Part shown: positions 44,526 through 53,755 of the stretch, piece by piece | Layout of the letters: each line of letters opens with the position of its first letter | Position numbering within the stretch: the first letter of the stretch is position 1 | Source of the DNA: Draconibacterium orientale | GTDB lineage: Bacteria > Bacteroidota > Bacteroidia > Bacteroidales > Prolixibacteraceae | DNA length: 64,000 bases | Direction: 5' to 3' | Assembly (NCBI RefSeq): GCF_000626635.1 | Contig: NZ_CP007451.1 | Span: forward strand, 4,384,501-4,448,500 | Translations under genes and position numbers: made by a program | The notes under the pieces: generated by a model | What the model was told of the DNA's origin: nothing | The model's input: the letters and a program-made list of their open reading frames with translations, nothing else | Database searches by the model: none

Positions 44526-45239
44526 ATGGAAAGCTTAAAGTATTTTAATTTGAGACCATCGGCAGGTGGAAGTTTTAGTTACGCCTGGAGAAAAATATTT
44601 GAAAAATCATTCCCGACACTTCTGGTGGCCGTAATAATTGTTGGGCTACTTAATGGCCCCGGCTATGGTTTTAAAGGCGAATGGAATGGAGGTGACTTTA
44701 ATAACATTGGTTTATTTCTTTTTCCGATAGCTTTATTCGCACTGGCATATGGTTTCTTGTTTGTGCCTGTAATTAAATACGGCGAAAAGCGGCTTTTTTT
44801 AGCTGCCATAAGAGACGAAGAAACGGATCTGAAAGTAATGTTCGAAGGTTTTAAAACGCAGTACCTAAATATTGTTTTAGCCAATTTAATTGTAGCAGCA
44901 TTGGTAACCGTAGGAATTTTTATGCTGATAATACCCGGTATTATTGTGGCATGCCGCCTGGCTTTTGTTCCTTACCTGGTTATGGACAAAGAACTGGATG
45001 CCATAAAAGCTATTGAAAAAAGCTGGCAAATGACACGCGGTTACGGTTGGACCATTTTCGGAATGGCCATCTTATCCTTCTTTATTTATATTGCAGGCTT
45101 AATCGTGTGTTTTGTGGGAGTCATTTTTTCACTAATTTGGGTTCATGCAGCATTTGCAACACTTTATGCTTCGGTTGACGGAGAAAAGGAAGATGACAAT
45201 CCAATCCCAATTTTAGGAGTTAACGAAGTAGAAGAATAA
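44526..45239 (+). CDS. Membrane protein of unknown function
   Basis: The 237-residue protein has five or six hydrophobic helices and begins MESLKYFNLRPSAGGSFSYAWRKIFEKSFPTLL, which resembles the DUF975 and YciC-like group of membrane proteins. RLAFVPYLVMDKELDAIKAIEKSWQMTRGYGW is the characteristic amphipathic segment in that group. ATG 44526 is chosen; a TTG 72 bases upstream lies in a low-complexity AAACATTAAAA repeat. It may be controlled by the divergent LuxR-type regulator. No function is assigned. Confidence 0.75.
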   Translation: MESLKYFNLRPSAGGSFSYAWRKIFEKSFPTLLVAVIIVGLLNGPGYGFKGEWNGGDFNNIGLFLFPIALFALAYGFLFVPVIKYGEKRLFLAAIRDEETDLKVMFEGFKTQYLNIVLANLIVAALVTVGIFMLIIPGIIVACRLAFVPYLVMDKELDAIKAIEKSWQMTRGYGWTIFGMAILSFFIYIAGLIVCFVGVIFSLIWVHAAFATLYASVDGEKEDDNPIPILGVNEVEE

Positions 45240-45259
45240 AAAACAAAACATGTTCAAGC

Positions 45260-45298
45260 TTAGGGCCCGGATTTTTCCGGGCTTTTTGTTTTTATATA
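45260..45298 (+). terminator. Terminator after membrane protein gene
   Basis: GCCCGGA (45265-45271) and TCCGGGC (45276-45282) are followed by TTTTTGTTTTTAT. It shows that the following gene starts after it. Confidence 0.9.
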
Positions 45299-45339
45299 GT
45301 TTCGTTTGTGTATTTTGGCATTTCATTTCCACTAAAAAA

Positions 45340-48222
45340 ATGAAGAAACTACTTTTATTATTTCTTGTATTTGCAACTTATGTCGCACAAGCTCAGTATT
45401 TCGATACAGGGCAGGATCCGGCATCGCTGAAATGGCGGCAAATTAATACCACAAATTTTCAATTGATTTATCCCGATTATTATGAAAATCAGGCGCAGGT
45501 TCTGGCTCAGAAACTGGAAATGGTTTACGATTTCGGGAGTTATTCGTTAAAATACAAGCCGGGTAAAATATCGGTAATTCTTCATACGCAAACGGTACAA
45601 TCGAACGGTTTGGTGGCTTATGCTCCCAAACGGTCGGAATTTTATACCACACCACATCAGGGAATTTATCCGCAAGATTGGTTAGAACAGCTGGCTTTAC
45701 ACGAATTCCGACATGTGGTGCAAATCGATAAATTAAACGCCGAATTACCCAAAATCATTGAAGCCGTATTGGGAGAACAGGGAACTGCGTTAGTGTTCGG
45801 AGCTTATCTTCCGTGGTGGTTTATTGAAGGCGATGCCGTTGTAACTGAAACGGCATTAGGCAACTACGGGCGCGGACGATTCCCTTCATTTCTGATGGAA
45901 CATCAGGCGCAGGTTGTCGATAACAAAACTTTTTCGTACGATAAAGCTTACCTCGGATCATTTAAAGATTACGTACCCAATCACTATCAACTGGGTTATT
46001 ATCTGGTAGCTAAGTCAAGAGAACGATACGGAAGTGAAATCTGGGAAAAGGCAATAAAAAGAGTAGGAACGAAACCTTTTTCGATAACGCCTTTTGATAA
46101 AGCGCTAAAATTGGAAACCGGTTTAGGAAAGGTGCAACTTTACGAATCGATATTCGACAGCCTGGCAACGGAGTGGAAAAATACCGATGCTCAATTTGTA
46201 GAACCTTCGTTAACACAACTCTCGCAAAAAAATAAAACCTACACCAATTATTTATACAAACACTGGCTTAACATTGATGAGTTGATTGCCTACAAAACGG
46301 GCCTGGATGTGATTCCCTCTTTTGTCAGGATTAACACGAAAACAGGAGATGAAGAACGCCTGATAATTCCGGGTTCTATTTTTGAAGAATCGGTAAATTT
46401 TGAAGGAGAATGGATCGTTTGGGCCGAAAAAATACCCGATGTTCGCTGGTCGCACAGCGGACTTTCACAAATTAGAATCTTAAACGCGAATACAAAAAAA
46501 ATGTACTCTGTTTCGCCTGAATTTAAAGCATTTGCCCCGGTTCTCTCACCCAATTTAAAAGAAGTTGCAGTTGTTGAAACCGATTTTTCCAGTAAAAATT
46601 ATTTAACGGTTTATGATATCTCAAGCGGAAAAATGAAATACCGCTTCCAGACTGACAATAACAATTATTTCTTTTCTCCGGTTTGGTTAAACCCGCACGA
46701 ATTAATTTATGTGCTATTGGATGAGAACGGAAAACATATTGCGAAAGTCGATCTGCGAAATAATGAGCAGACTTTACTTCCGGGAACCGAACTGGGAAAG
46801 ATTAAACAATTAAAGGTTGCAGGAAACAACTTGTATTTTATTAGCAGTTACTCGGGCAAAAATGCACTTTATGTGTACGATTTATTCAGTTCTGAAATTG
46901 AACAAGTATACGAACCTCGTTTTGACGTTGCTTATCCGGCCATTAACCCAAAAGGAACAATTGCATTGAGCGATTACACCGGAGATGGTTTTCGTATTAT
47001 CGAATTTAAACCGAAAAAAACAATGGCGTTAAATGAGGTAATTCGCGGCAGCTGGCCACTTGCAAACTCCATGCAACAACAAGAACCTGGTGTTGTCGAC
47101 TTTACGCGCGTTGATACTACAGAAGTGTTTGTGTCGCAAACCTATAACAAAGCAAAGCATCTTTTTAATTTTCACAGTTGGGCGCCTGTTTTTGTCGATC
47201 CCGACGATTATGAGTTTTTGCCCGGCGTAAGTTTGATGTCGCAAAATAAGTTAGGTACAGCATTTACCACCTTGGGGTATAAATGGGACACCAGCGAAAA
47301 AACAGGTCATTTTTATGGAAAGTACACCTACAAAGGTTGGTTCCCTGTTTTCGATTTCGAAGTAACGGGGGGTAAACGCGCATCGCAATATTGGTTAATT
47401 CGTGAGTACCAAAATCAGGAAGGCCAGGTGGTTAAAAGAGATACCACGCTCCAGGATTATAAATGGAATGAGACAACTTTTAATGCCAATATGCGTATTC
47501 CTTTAAATTTGTCGCAAGGAGCATTTTCACGCCTTTTGCAACCTGAAGTGGAATACCAGTTGGCACATTACGGTAAGGAACAGTCAACCCCGGATGAGTT
47601 TAACTCAGGTAATTATCAATCGTTATCGTACCGTTTGTACTACTACCAGTTGCTACGCAAAAGCCACCAGGATATTTACCCAAATTTTGGATTGGCCTTG
47701 GAAGGGAATTTCCGACACTCGCCCTGGCAATCAAACGAAATGGGGCAATTAGCAGCAGCGGCAGCTACCGTGTATCTACCCGGCCTATTGAAAAATCATG
47801 GCATTCGTTTATATGGAGGTTTGCAGGATAAAAGCTCCGGAAACCTTTTTGGATTCTCTGATGCGATCCGCTTTCCACGAGGATGGACAAAAATAGAAAC
47901 CGAACAATTGCAATCCTTATCGCTAAATTATGCGCTGCCACTTATTAATCCCGATTTAAGTATTGGCGGAATTACCTACGTGCGTAGAATCAGTGCAACC
48001 TTATTTGCTGATTACGCAAACTTGCAAGGAGGTTACCATGGCGGTGATGCACCTACAAAATTTAATGTCGATATATCATCGTATGGTGTCGAGTTGTTAG
48101 GCGATGTAAATTTCTTCCGATTTTATGCTCCGGTAAAAATAGGAGTCAGAGCATCGTATCTTAAGGAACTGGAAGATGTTGGTTTTGATTTTTTACTGTC
48201 TGTTGATTTTAATTCGTTATAG
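45340..48222 (+). CDS. Secreted gluzincin-like metalloprotease with propeller and outer-membrane barrel regions
   Basis: ATG 45340 opens a signal peptide, MKKLLLLFLVFATYVAQAQ; an upstream in-frame ATG at 45250 lies inside the preceding terminator and is rejected. Residues about 20-260 look like a peptidase-MA-type gluzincin: LALHEFRHVVQ (HExxH at 121-125) with a downstream WWFIEGDAVVTE as the third ligand. Then comes a long WD40/TolB-like region (repeats such as VWAEKIPDVRWSH, FAPVLSPNLKEVAVVETD, ALSDYTGDGFRII). The last 300 residues are rich in alternating aromatic beta strands and end in FLLSVDFNSL, resembling an outer-membrane beta-barrel. The function is not known; surface proteolysis is inferred. 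Confidence 0.75.
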   Translation: MKKLLLLFLVFATYVAQAQYFDTGQDPASLKWRQINTTNFQLIYPDYYENQAQVLAQKLEMVYDFGSYSLKYKPGKISVILHTQTVQSNGLVAYAPKRSEFYTTPHQGIYPQDWLEQLALHEFRHVVQIDKLNAELPKIIEAVLGEQGTALVFGAYLPWWFIEGDAVVTETALGNYGRGRFPSFLMEHQAQVVDNKTFSYDKAYLGSFKDYVPNHYQLGYYLVAKSRERYGSEIWEKAIKRVGTKPFSITPFDKALKLETGLGKVQLYESIFDSLATEWKNTDAQFVEPSLTQLSQKNKTYTNYLYKHWLNIDELIAYKTGLDVIPSFVRINTKTGDEERLIIPGSIFEESVNFEGEWIVWAEKIPDVRWSHSGLSQIRILNANTKKMYSVSPEFKAFAPVLSPNLKEVAVVETDFSSKNYLTVYDISSGKMKYRFQTDNNNYFFSPVWLNPHELIYVLLDENGKHIAKVDLRNNEQTLLPGTELGKIKQLKVAGNNLYFISSYSGKNALYVYDLFSSEIEQVYEPRFDVAYPAINPKGTIALSDYTGDGFRIIEFKPKKTMALNEVIRGSWPLANSMQQQEPGVVDFTRVDTTEVFVSQTYNKAKHLFNFHSWAPVFVDPDDYEFLPGVSLMSQNKLGTAFTTLGYKWDTSEKTGHFYGKYTYKGWFPVFDFEVTGGKRASQYWLIREYQNQEGQVVKRDTTLQDYKWNETTFNANMRIPLNLSQGAFSRLLQPEVEYQLAHYGKEQSTPDEFNSGNYQSLSYRLYYYQLLRKSHQDIYPNFGLALEGNFRHSPWQSNEMGQLAAAAATVYLPGLLKNHGIRLYGGLQDKSSGNLFGFSDAIRFPRGWTKIETEQLQSLSLNYALPLINPDLSIGGITYVRRISATLFADYANLQGGYHGGDAPTKFNVDISSYGVELLGDVNFFRFYAPVKIGVRASYLKELEDVGFDFLLSVDFNSL

Positions 48223-49340
48223 ACAAATTCAAAAAGTAACATCTCAACGAAAAACAAGCATTTTCCATTACTGAGTTGAAAATTGTGCTGATTTATCGCT
48301 GTTTTTTCTATTTCATTGTATTTGGCAACTGAGTTGTTTTAGTGTTAACTAATTAAATTCATGCAGTTTGACCAGGGTAATTGCTCTGTTTAAGCTTCTG
48401 AGAATACGCCATTTTTTCGTTTACGTCTAATTATGCGTAAATATTTAGCGCATTTTTAGCTAAAGCACAAAATGAAAAGAACCGGAGCTTTTTCAGATAA
48501 TAGGAATAGAAATTTTGTCAGGCAGTAGATTTCGACATTCCTTATCGATGTTCGATTCCATTAGTGTCCACTATAAGTAATTTAAATTACTTGCAATAGT
48601 CGGAATGAAAGGCGACCCGGGAGACTGGATGGTGGTGTGGATAATTTTATAAAACCATAATTTGCTGTTATTGGCAGCGTAATGCAAAGAAGCGAAAGAA
48701 TCTTTTTCATTAGCCTATTTGTAGTGCACACTTGTGATTCGGACTGATAAATTTTATTGTAATGTTCAGTATTCAAGTACACTCTTGTAAAATTCACAAG
48801 TAGTTATTTAAAAGCAGATAGAGATGTAAAATAATTGCAAAATAAGACGAATACATTTGTGTCACACTGGCAAATCTAAATAGATTACATATGTGTCATC
48901 TATGAAAATTGAATCAAAGAGTTAAGTTCATCTTTTTAAATTACTATTGCAGCTTATTTGTATATATGTAACAAATGAAGAGGAGAGTGTTTAAATAAAT
49001 AAAGCCCTATTTTACAAAGTGGAATATTTACGCTGAAAATCAATATGTATAAATATACAAAGCATGTAAATTAATTTATCTATCTTTATTTTAGGATATT
49101 ACATGTTTTACATGAAGTAATATACAGAATCAATACACTATATCAGCTATTTCGCATCAGCTATTTAAATAAAACACAGTTATAGCGCTCAATTCTAATG
49201 TATTACCAAGTACTTCTTAAGTGATTTATCGCCTTGTGAATACCTATTTGAAGTTTGTTATGTATTTACATTTAATTAAAAGGTGTTGTTAAATTCGAAA
49301 ATAATATTTACATTTGTTTTTGAAGCATACACGAAGTCTG
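48223..49340. other. Gene-poor AT-rich region before the XRE gene
   Basis: No convincing gene occurs in these 1.1 kb. There is a perfect 18-bp palindrome AAGTAATTTAAATTACTT at 48575-48592, and two copies of TACAWATGTGTCAY (48852-48865, as TACATTTGTGTCAC, and 48896-48909, as TACATATGTGTCAT). A further TACATTTGTT occurs at 49309-49318. Confidence 0.6.
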
Positions 49341-49366
49341 TTGGACGCATGACAAATGTATCTTTG
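49341..49366 (+). promoter_or_regulatory. Putative promoter and operator of the XRE gene
   Basis: TATCTTTG at 49359-49366 fits TAnnTTTG, with TTG at 49341-49343 15 bases upstream. GACAAATGTA (49351-49360) between them matches the recurring TACAWWTGTR motif, so the regulator may control itself. Confidence 0.5.
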
Positions 49367-49382
49367 CAACACACTTTTAAAA

Positions 49383-49808
49383 ATGAAAGACCGAATTAAA
49401 AATTTTATCGATGCAAAAGGAATCTCAGCCGGCGAACTGGCTGCCGTTCTGGATGTGCAACGATCTAATATCTCACATATTCTTAATGGTAGAAATAAAC
49501 CAGGTGCTTCCTTTATTGAGAAGTTACTTCTGGAATTCCCTGACTTAAACGCTCGCTGGCTACTTACAGGCGAGGGCGATATGTTTAGCGGAAAAGTATC
49601 AGTTGATGATAATCGGCAACAAATACTGCCAATAGCTGAGGAAACTATTAAACAGCAACCATTGACTGAAAAGCCAGCTAAGAAAAACATTGTACCAATA
49701 GTACCAGAGGAGAATAGTGAAAAATCGATGACTACATCAAATAGCGATATAGATAAAATGATTATTGTATATCGTGATGGTACGTTTAATATATATAACC
49801 AACGCTAA
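49383..49808 (+). CDS. XRE-family helix-turn-helix regulator
   Basis: The 141-residue protein begins with a Cro/CI-type helix-turn-helix: ISAGELAAVLDVQRSNISHILNGRNKPG (residues about 13-40), then FPDLNARWLLTGEGDMFSG, the phage-repressor-like end of the domain. The second half is a polar linker followed by a short C-terminal strand pair (DKMIIVYRDGTFNIYNQR). There is no S24 peptidase. ATG 49383 is chosen; earlier codons add only a short extension. It sits in an operator-rich, gene-poor stretch. The function is unknown. Confidence 0.85.
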   Translation: MKDRIKNFIDAKGISAGELAAVLDVQRSNISHILNGRNKPGASFIEKLLLEFPDLNARWLLTGEGDMFSGKVSVDDNRQQILPIAEETIKQQPLTEKPAKKNIVPIVPEENSEKSMTTSNSDIDKMIIVYRDGTFNIYNQR

Positions 49809-50025
49809 GAAATTGTATAGAAATGTATATCGTCAATAGAACATACCATTATATAGTATCACTTATTTATAATGGAGTTTTGCCAAACCGTGGTTAAATC
49901 GGAAGAAATAAACCGGGTGCGGGCGATTAAAAATACAAAAACATTTGTTTGTAATATGTTGTAGAGAATTGTAATCGTTATTACTAAAAGGTATTTGGCC
50001 TCCAAACGGTGGTTAAACCAGAGTA

Positions 50026-50062
50026 ACAAAGAGGACTGTAACAATACGGTCCTCTTTTGTTT
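50026..50062 (+). terminator. Terminator after XRE gene region
   Basis: AAAGAGGAC (50028-50036) and GTCCTCTTT (50049-50057) form the stem, followed by TGTTTATG. Upstream lie two copies of CCAAACSGTGGTTAAA (49883-49898 and 50002-50017), which may belong to the XRE 3' end or a small RNA. Confidence 0.7.
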
Positions 50063-50296
50063 ATGTGTAAATCCCTCAAGTTTACTTTTGTAATACATAT
50101 TTGTAACTTGTCTGATTTGCAATCATCTAAACACAGGGAGCACAAAAGTAAATATTTTTACAAAAATAATCTGCAAAATGTTTGCATATGTGAATTAATG
50201 TTTTCATATTTGTAACAACAAAAGTAAACAACAATACGACAGGATGATTAAAACCATATAGATTCAATTTACAAACCCAATTTAAGTTGATAAATC

Positions 50297-50342
50297 CAGA
50301 AGTCGCTTGGCCACTATATTTAGTGGCCATTTCTGGTTTTCA
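50297..50342 (+). terminator. Hairpin, possible terminator
   Basis: TGGCCACT and AGTGGCCA (50309-50329) pair perfectly around ATATTT, enclosed by CCAGAA/TTCTGG, followed by TTTTCAGG. No gene precedes it within 480 bases. Confidence 0.5.
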
Positions 50343-50395
50343 GGAGTATGTTTTTTAAAAATTGAATTTAATTGTAAAAAAACTAAAATTCTGTT

Positions 50396-50429
50396 TTGTA
50401 ACCACGAAATTTATAGATACATTTGTACA
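50396..50429 (+). promoter_or_regulatory. Promoter and operator upstream of pyrK
   Basis: TTG at 50396-50398, 19 bases, then TACATTTG at 50418-50425, a full TAnnTTTG promoter. TACATTTGTACA (50418-50429) also matches the recurrent operator motif. The transcript would reach a terminator at 50478 and, beyond it, pyrK. Confidence 0.55.
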
Positions 50430-50477
50430 CATATTAACAAAGACCCTTATTTTTTACCTAATTTAAATATTACATAG

Positions 50478-50507
50478 AAGACCGTTATTCAACGGTCTTT
50501 TCTTTTT
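50478..50507 (+). terminator. Terminator or attenuator in the pyrK leader
   Basis: AAGACCGTT (50478-50486) and AACGGTCTT (50491-50499) with loop ATTC, followed by TTCTTTTTG. It lies 64 bases before pyrK and about 45 bases after a predicted transcription start. Confidence 0.7.
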
Positions 50508-50545
50508 GTGTCAATTCGTAGCAGTTAATTCAACAATTATTCTAT

Positions 50546-50553
50546 TATCTTTG
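50546..50553 (+). promoter_or_regulatory. Possible second -7 box for pyrK
   Basis: TATCTTTG, 18 bases before the pyrK ATG, fits TAnnTTTG but has no clear TTG upstream. Confidence 0.4.
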
Positions 50554-50570
50554 CGGCAAAATCAGAATAC

Positions 50571-51347
50571 ATGCCAAAAAAGTTTGTTAAAGAATTCAAC
50601 GTAATTGAAAATAGTGCGCTAAACGCTACAAACTTTCTTATCAAAGTGCAATCGGATACCGAATTTCCGGTGATAAAGCCAGGACAATTTGTAAATATTG
50701 AGGTTAAGGAAGCGCAAGAAATCTTTCTTCGGCGCCCTTTTTCAATATTTGAGGTCGATTACGAGAATAATGTAATCTCGATGATCGTAAAAATACTGGG
50801 GCGGGGATCGCGAAAACTTACTGAGGTAAAAGTAGGAAGTAAACTCAGCATGGTTTACCCACTGGGAAAAACCTTTACCTATCCTTCATCTGACGATAAA
50901 ATTTTGTTGATTGGCGGAGGCAGCGGCGTTGCACCAATGCTTTTCTTAGCCAAAGAATCGGGTTTGCCGGTTGAAAATGTTGACATTTTACTGGGAGCAC
51001 GATCAAAAGAAGACCATATAAATGTAGATAGTTACAAAAAATATGCGAATTTACATTATGCTTCAGAAGATGGTTCGCTTGGTGAAAAGGGATTTGTTAC
51101 GCAGCATTCTGTATTTACCAATAACTTAAATTCATACACTAAAATATATGCCTGTGGCCCGGATGGAATGATGCGCGCCATTGCAAAAGAAGCAAAAGCT
51201 GCCAATGTATTTTGCGAAGTATCGCTCGAAAACCTTATGGCCTGCGGTTTTGGTGTGTGTTTGTGCTGCATTGAGCCAACAACAAAGGGAAACCTGTGTG
51301 TGTGTACTGATGGTCCGGTGTTTAACATTAATGATTTGAAATGGTAG
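50571..51347 (+). CDS. pyrK: Dihydroorotate dehydrogenase electron transfer subunit
   Basis: PyrK carries FAD and a 2Fe-2S cluster and passes electrons from dihydroorotate (via PyrD1B) to NAD+. The FAD part has [13 protein letters not shown] near residue 47 and the NAD domain has [17 protein letters not shown] near residue 115. The C-terminal Cys motif, CGFGVCLCC ... [12 protein letters not shown], supplies the iron-sulfur cluster. The stop overlaps the pyrD start by 7 bases, a coupled pair. The product has 258 residues. Confidence 0.96.
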   Translation: MPKKFVKEFNVIENSALNATNFLIKVQSDTEFPVIKPGQFVNIEVKEAQEIFLRRPFSIFEVDYENNVISMIVKILGRGSRKLTEVKVGSKLSMVYPLGKTFTYPSSDDKILLIGGGSGVAPMLFLAKESGLPVENVDILLGARSKEDHINVDSYKKYANLHYASEDGSLGEKGFVTQHSVFTNNLNSYTKIYACGPDGMMRAIAKEAKAANVFCEVSLENLMACGFGVCLCCIEPTTKGNLCVCTDGPVFNINDLKW

Positions 51348-52252
51348 ATTTAAAAGTAAAATTACACGATATAGAATTTAAAAATCCGGTAACACTGGCA
51401 TCGGGAACCTGCGGTTTTGCGCGCGAAACCGCGGAATTCTTCGAACCCGGCCTGTTGGGAGGTTATTTTCTGAAAGGCACAACACTTAAAAACCGCGATG
51501 GTAATAACTACCCGCGAATGGCCGAAACCCCGTCGGGCATGTTAAACGCTGTGGGTTTACAAAATAAAGGCATCGATTACTTTATTGAAAACATTTACCC
51601 TGAGATTGTTGACTATGATACACAATTGATTATAAATGTAAACGGATCTACTGTTGAAGATTATATTGCATTAACTGAAAAGGTTAATGAACTGGATAAA
51701 ATAAACGCCATTGAACTGAATATCTCGTGCCCTAACGTTAAAGAAGGCGGAATGGCCTTTGGTGTTAGTTGTCCGGGAGCAGAAATGGTTACCCGCGAAG
51801 TGCGCAGGGTTTACGATAAAACAATGATCGTGAAATTGTCGCCAAATGTTACCAACATTACTGAAATTGCCAAGGCTGTAGAAGGACAGGGGGCTGATGC
51901 AGTATCGTTGGTAAATACCTTTTTGGGAATGGCCATTGATGCCGAAAAAAGAGAACCACTTTTATCTACAATAACCGGCGGATTATCCGGTCCGGCAATA
52001 AAACCCATTGCATTACGTATGGTTTGGCAGGTTGCTAACGCTGTTAAAATTCCGGTTGTTGGAATTGGCGGAATAATGACTGCTGCCGACGCCATTGAGT
52101 TTATGTTGGCAGGAGCTTCAGTAGTGCAGGTTGGTACAGCCATATTTAAAGACCCGATGATTCCGGTGAAGATTGTTGAAGGCATTGAAGATTATCTGAA
52201 ACGCCATAATATGCAGTCGGCCAGTGAATTAATTGGCGCTTTACAAGTGTAA
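51341..52252 (+). CDS. pyrD: Dihydroorotate dehydrogenase, class 1B catalytic subunit
   Basis: PyrD oxidises dihydroorotate to orotate in pyrimidine synthesis. The FMN-binding barrel shows [47 protein letters not shown] with the catalytic Cys found in class 1B enzymes, and [18 protein letters not shown] segments ([13 protein letters not shown]). The family ends with [28 protein letters not shown]. It works with PyrK as a heterotetramer. Its 303 residues are normal. Confidence 0.96.
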   Translation: MVDLKVKLHDIEFKNPVTLASGTCGFARETAEFFEPGLLGGYFLKGTTLKNRDGNNYPRMAETPSGMLNAVGLQNKGIDYFIENIYPEIVDYDTQLIINVNGSTVEDYIALTEKVNELDKINAIELNISCPNVKEGGMAFGVSCPGAEMVTREVRRVYDKTMIVKLSPNVTNITEIAKAVEGQGADAVSLVNTFLGMAIDAEKREPLLSTITGGLSGPAIKPIALRMVWQVANAVKIPVVGIGGIMTAADAIEFMLAGASVVQVGTAIFKDPMIPVKIVEGIEDYLKRHNMQSASELIGALQV

Positions 52253-52371
52253 TGTACATTTATTTCCATGTACTTCTGTATATCACTTTTGTCATTCGAT
52301 AAAATCTATCTGAGATAAATACTATTTAGTACGATTTTTCCCGATTTTCGCCTTTAAAATACTTTTAACTC

Positions 52372-52379
52372 TATTTTTG
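52372..52379 (+). promoter_or_regulatory. -7 box for the E2-E1 operon
   Basis: TATTTTTG at 52372-52379, 90 bases before ATG 52469, fits TAnnTTTG. A TTG at the usual distance is not seen. Confidence 0.4.
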
Positions 52380-52468
52380 CACAAAATTAAAATTGCAATC
52401 TGAACATTTCAATTTTAGTTCTGTTGTATTAAGTGCAAATAGCAAAACAAAGATTTAAAGTATTTATT

Positions 52469-53749
52469 ATGGCAAGTTTTAATATCGTTATGCCTAAACT
52501 GGGCGAAAGTATCCAGGAAGGCACCATTACAAAATGGTTCGTTAAAGAGGGAGACACTATTGAAGAGGATGATATGCTTTTCGAAGTTGCTACTGACAAA
52601 GTAGATTCAGAGATCCCGTCGCCGGTTGATGGCGTAATCACAAAAATTAATTATCCGGAAGATAGTCTGGTTGCAGTTGGAGAAGTTCTGGCTGTGGTAA
52701 GTCTCGATGGAGAGGTTGAAGAAACTGCTACAACCAGCGATGCACCTGCGAAAGCAGAAACAGCCGAAGCTTCGGTTGATAACAGTAGAAAACTTTCAAA
52801 CCGTTTCTATTCGCCTTTGGTAAAAACCATTGCTCAAGAAGAAGATGTTTCGTTTGACGAGCTGGAAAGCATTGAAGGATCGGGCGTTGGAGGCCGCGTT
52901 CAGAAGAAGGACATTATGGCCTATCTGGAAAACAGAGACAGTTCTGCCGCTCAGCCTGAAGCTAAAAAAGAAAGTAAACCTGCAGCACCAGCAGCACCTG
53001 TTGCAGAAAAGAAAGCAGCACCTCCGGTTTCAGTGGGAGCAGGCGATACCGTTGTTGAAATGGATCGCATCAGAAAACTGATCGCTGACCACATGGTGAT
53101 GTCGAAACAAGTGTCGCCACACGTAACTTCTGTTGTAGAGGCCGATGTTACGGAACTGGTATTGTGGAGAAACAAAAACAAAGACGCTTTCCAGAAAAAA
53201 TATGGCGACAAAATTACGTTCATGCCAATTTTCACAGAAGCAGTTGCAGCTGCATTGGCCGAATTTCCAATGGTGAACTCATCGGTTAGCGGTGAAAAAA
53301 TCGTAATGAAAAAAGATATAAACGTTGGAATTGCAGTTGCCAAGCCCGATGGAAACCTGATTGTTCCTGTAATTAAAAATGCAGAACAGCGCAACCTGGT
53401 TGGTTTAACAAAAGAACTGAACCGATTGGCTGATGCGGCACGTAACAATAAACTCGATCCGTCCGATATTCAGGGTGGAACATTTACTATTACCAATTTC
53501 GGATCGTTTGGAAATATTATTGGAACACCAATTATCAACCAACCGCAAGTTGCAATTCTGGCAACAGGAATTATTGAGAAAAAACCAGCCGTTTTGGAAA
53601 CACCAAGCGGCGATGTAATTGCAATCCGTCACAAAATGTACCTGTCGTTATCATACGACCACCGTATTATTGATGGTGCACTTGGAGGCGCTTTCCTGCG
53701 TCGCATTGCTGATCATCTGGAACAATTTGATACAAACCGCGCAATATAA
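52469..53749 (+). CDS. 2-oxoacid dehydrogenase E2, dihydrolipoamide acyltransferase
   Basis: The protein transfers the acyl group from E1 to CoA in a branched-chain type complex. Residues 1-78 are a lipoyl domain, with the modified Lys in FEVATDKVDSEIPSP near residue 44. A Pro/Ala linker and a peripheral subunit-binding domain (YSPLVKTIAQEEDVSFDELESIEGSGVGGRVQKKDI) follow, then an Ala-rich linker and the catalytic domain, ending in LSLSYDHRIIDGALGG with the catalytic His-x3-Asp-Gly. I use ATG 52469; a GTG 36 bases upstream lacks homology. E1 follows 6 bases on. Pyruvate or 2-oxoglutarate as substrate is not excluded. Confidence 0.92.
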   Translation: MASFNIVMPKLGESIQEGTITKWFVKEGDTIEEDDMLFEVATDKVDSEIPSPVDGVITKINYPEDSLVAVGEVLAVVSLDGEVEETATTSDAPAKAETAEASVDNSRKLSNRFYSPLVKTIAQEEDVSFDELESIEGSGVGGRVQKKDIMAYLENRDSSAAQPEAKKESKPAAPAAPVAEKKAAPPVSVGAGDTVVEMDRIRKLIADHMVMSKQVSPHVTSVVEADVTELVLWRNKNKDAFQKKYGDKITFMPIFTEAVAAALAEFPMVNSSVSGEKIVMKKDINVGIAVAKPDGNLIVPVIKNAEQRNLVGLTKELNRLADAARNNKLDPSDIQGGTFTITNFGSFGNIIGTPIINQPQVAILATGIIEKKPAVLETPSGDVIAIRHKMYLSLSYDHRIIDGALGGAFLRRIADHLEQFDTNRAI

Positions 53750-53755
53750 TTTATT

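Noticed and set aside
45250-45339. Upstream extension of the metalloprotease gene
   Set aside because: It runs through a strong intrinsic terminator and would place the signal peptide in the middle of the chain.
48582-48797. A 71-codon minus-strand frame with an MKKILSLLC-like stretch
   Set aside because: It resembles a signal peptide only by chance; the remainder has no family pattern, and the frame overlaps a palindrome. No homologous features were recognised.
49859-50122. An 87-codon minus-strand frame after the XRE gene
   Set aside because: It crosses the terminator and repeated operator boxes, and its residues follow the AT-rich repeats rather than a protein pattern.
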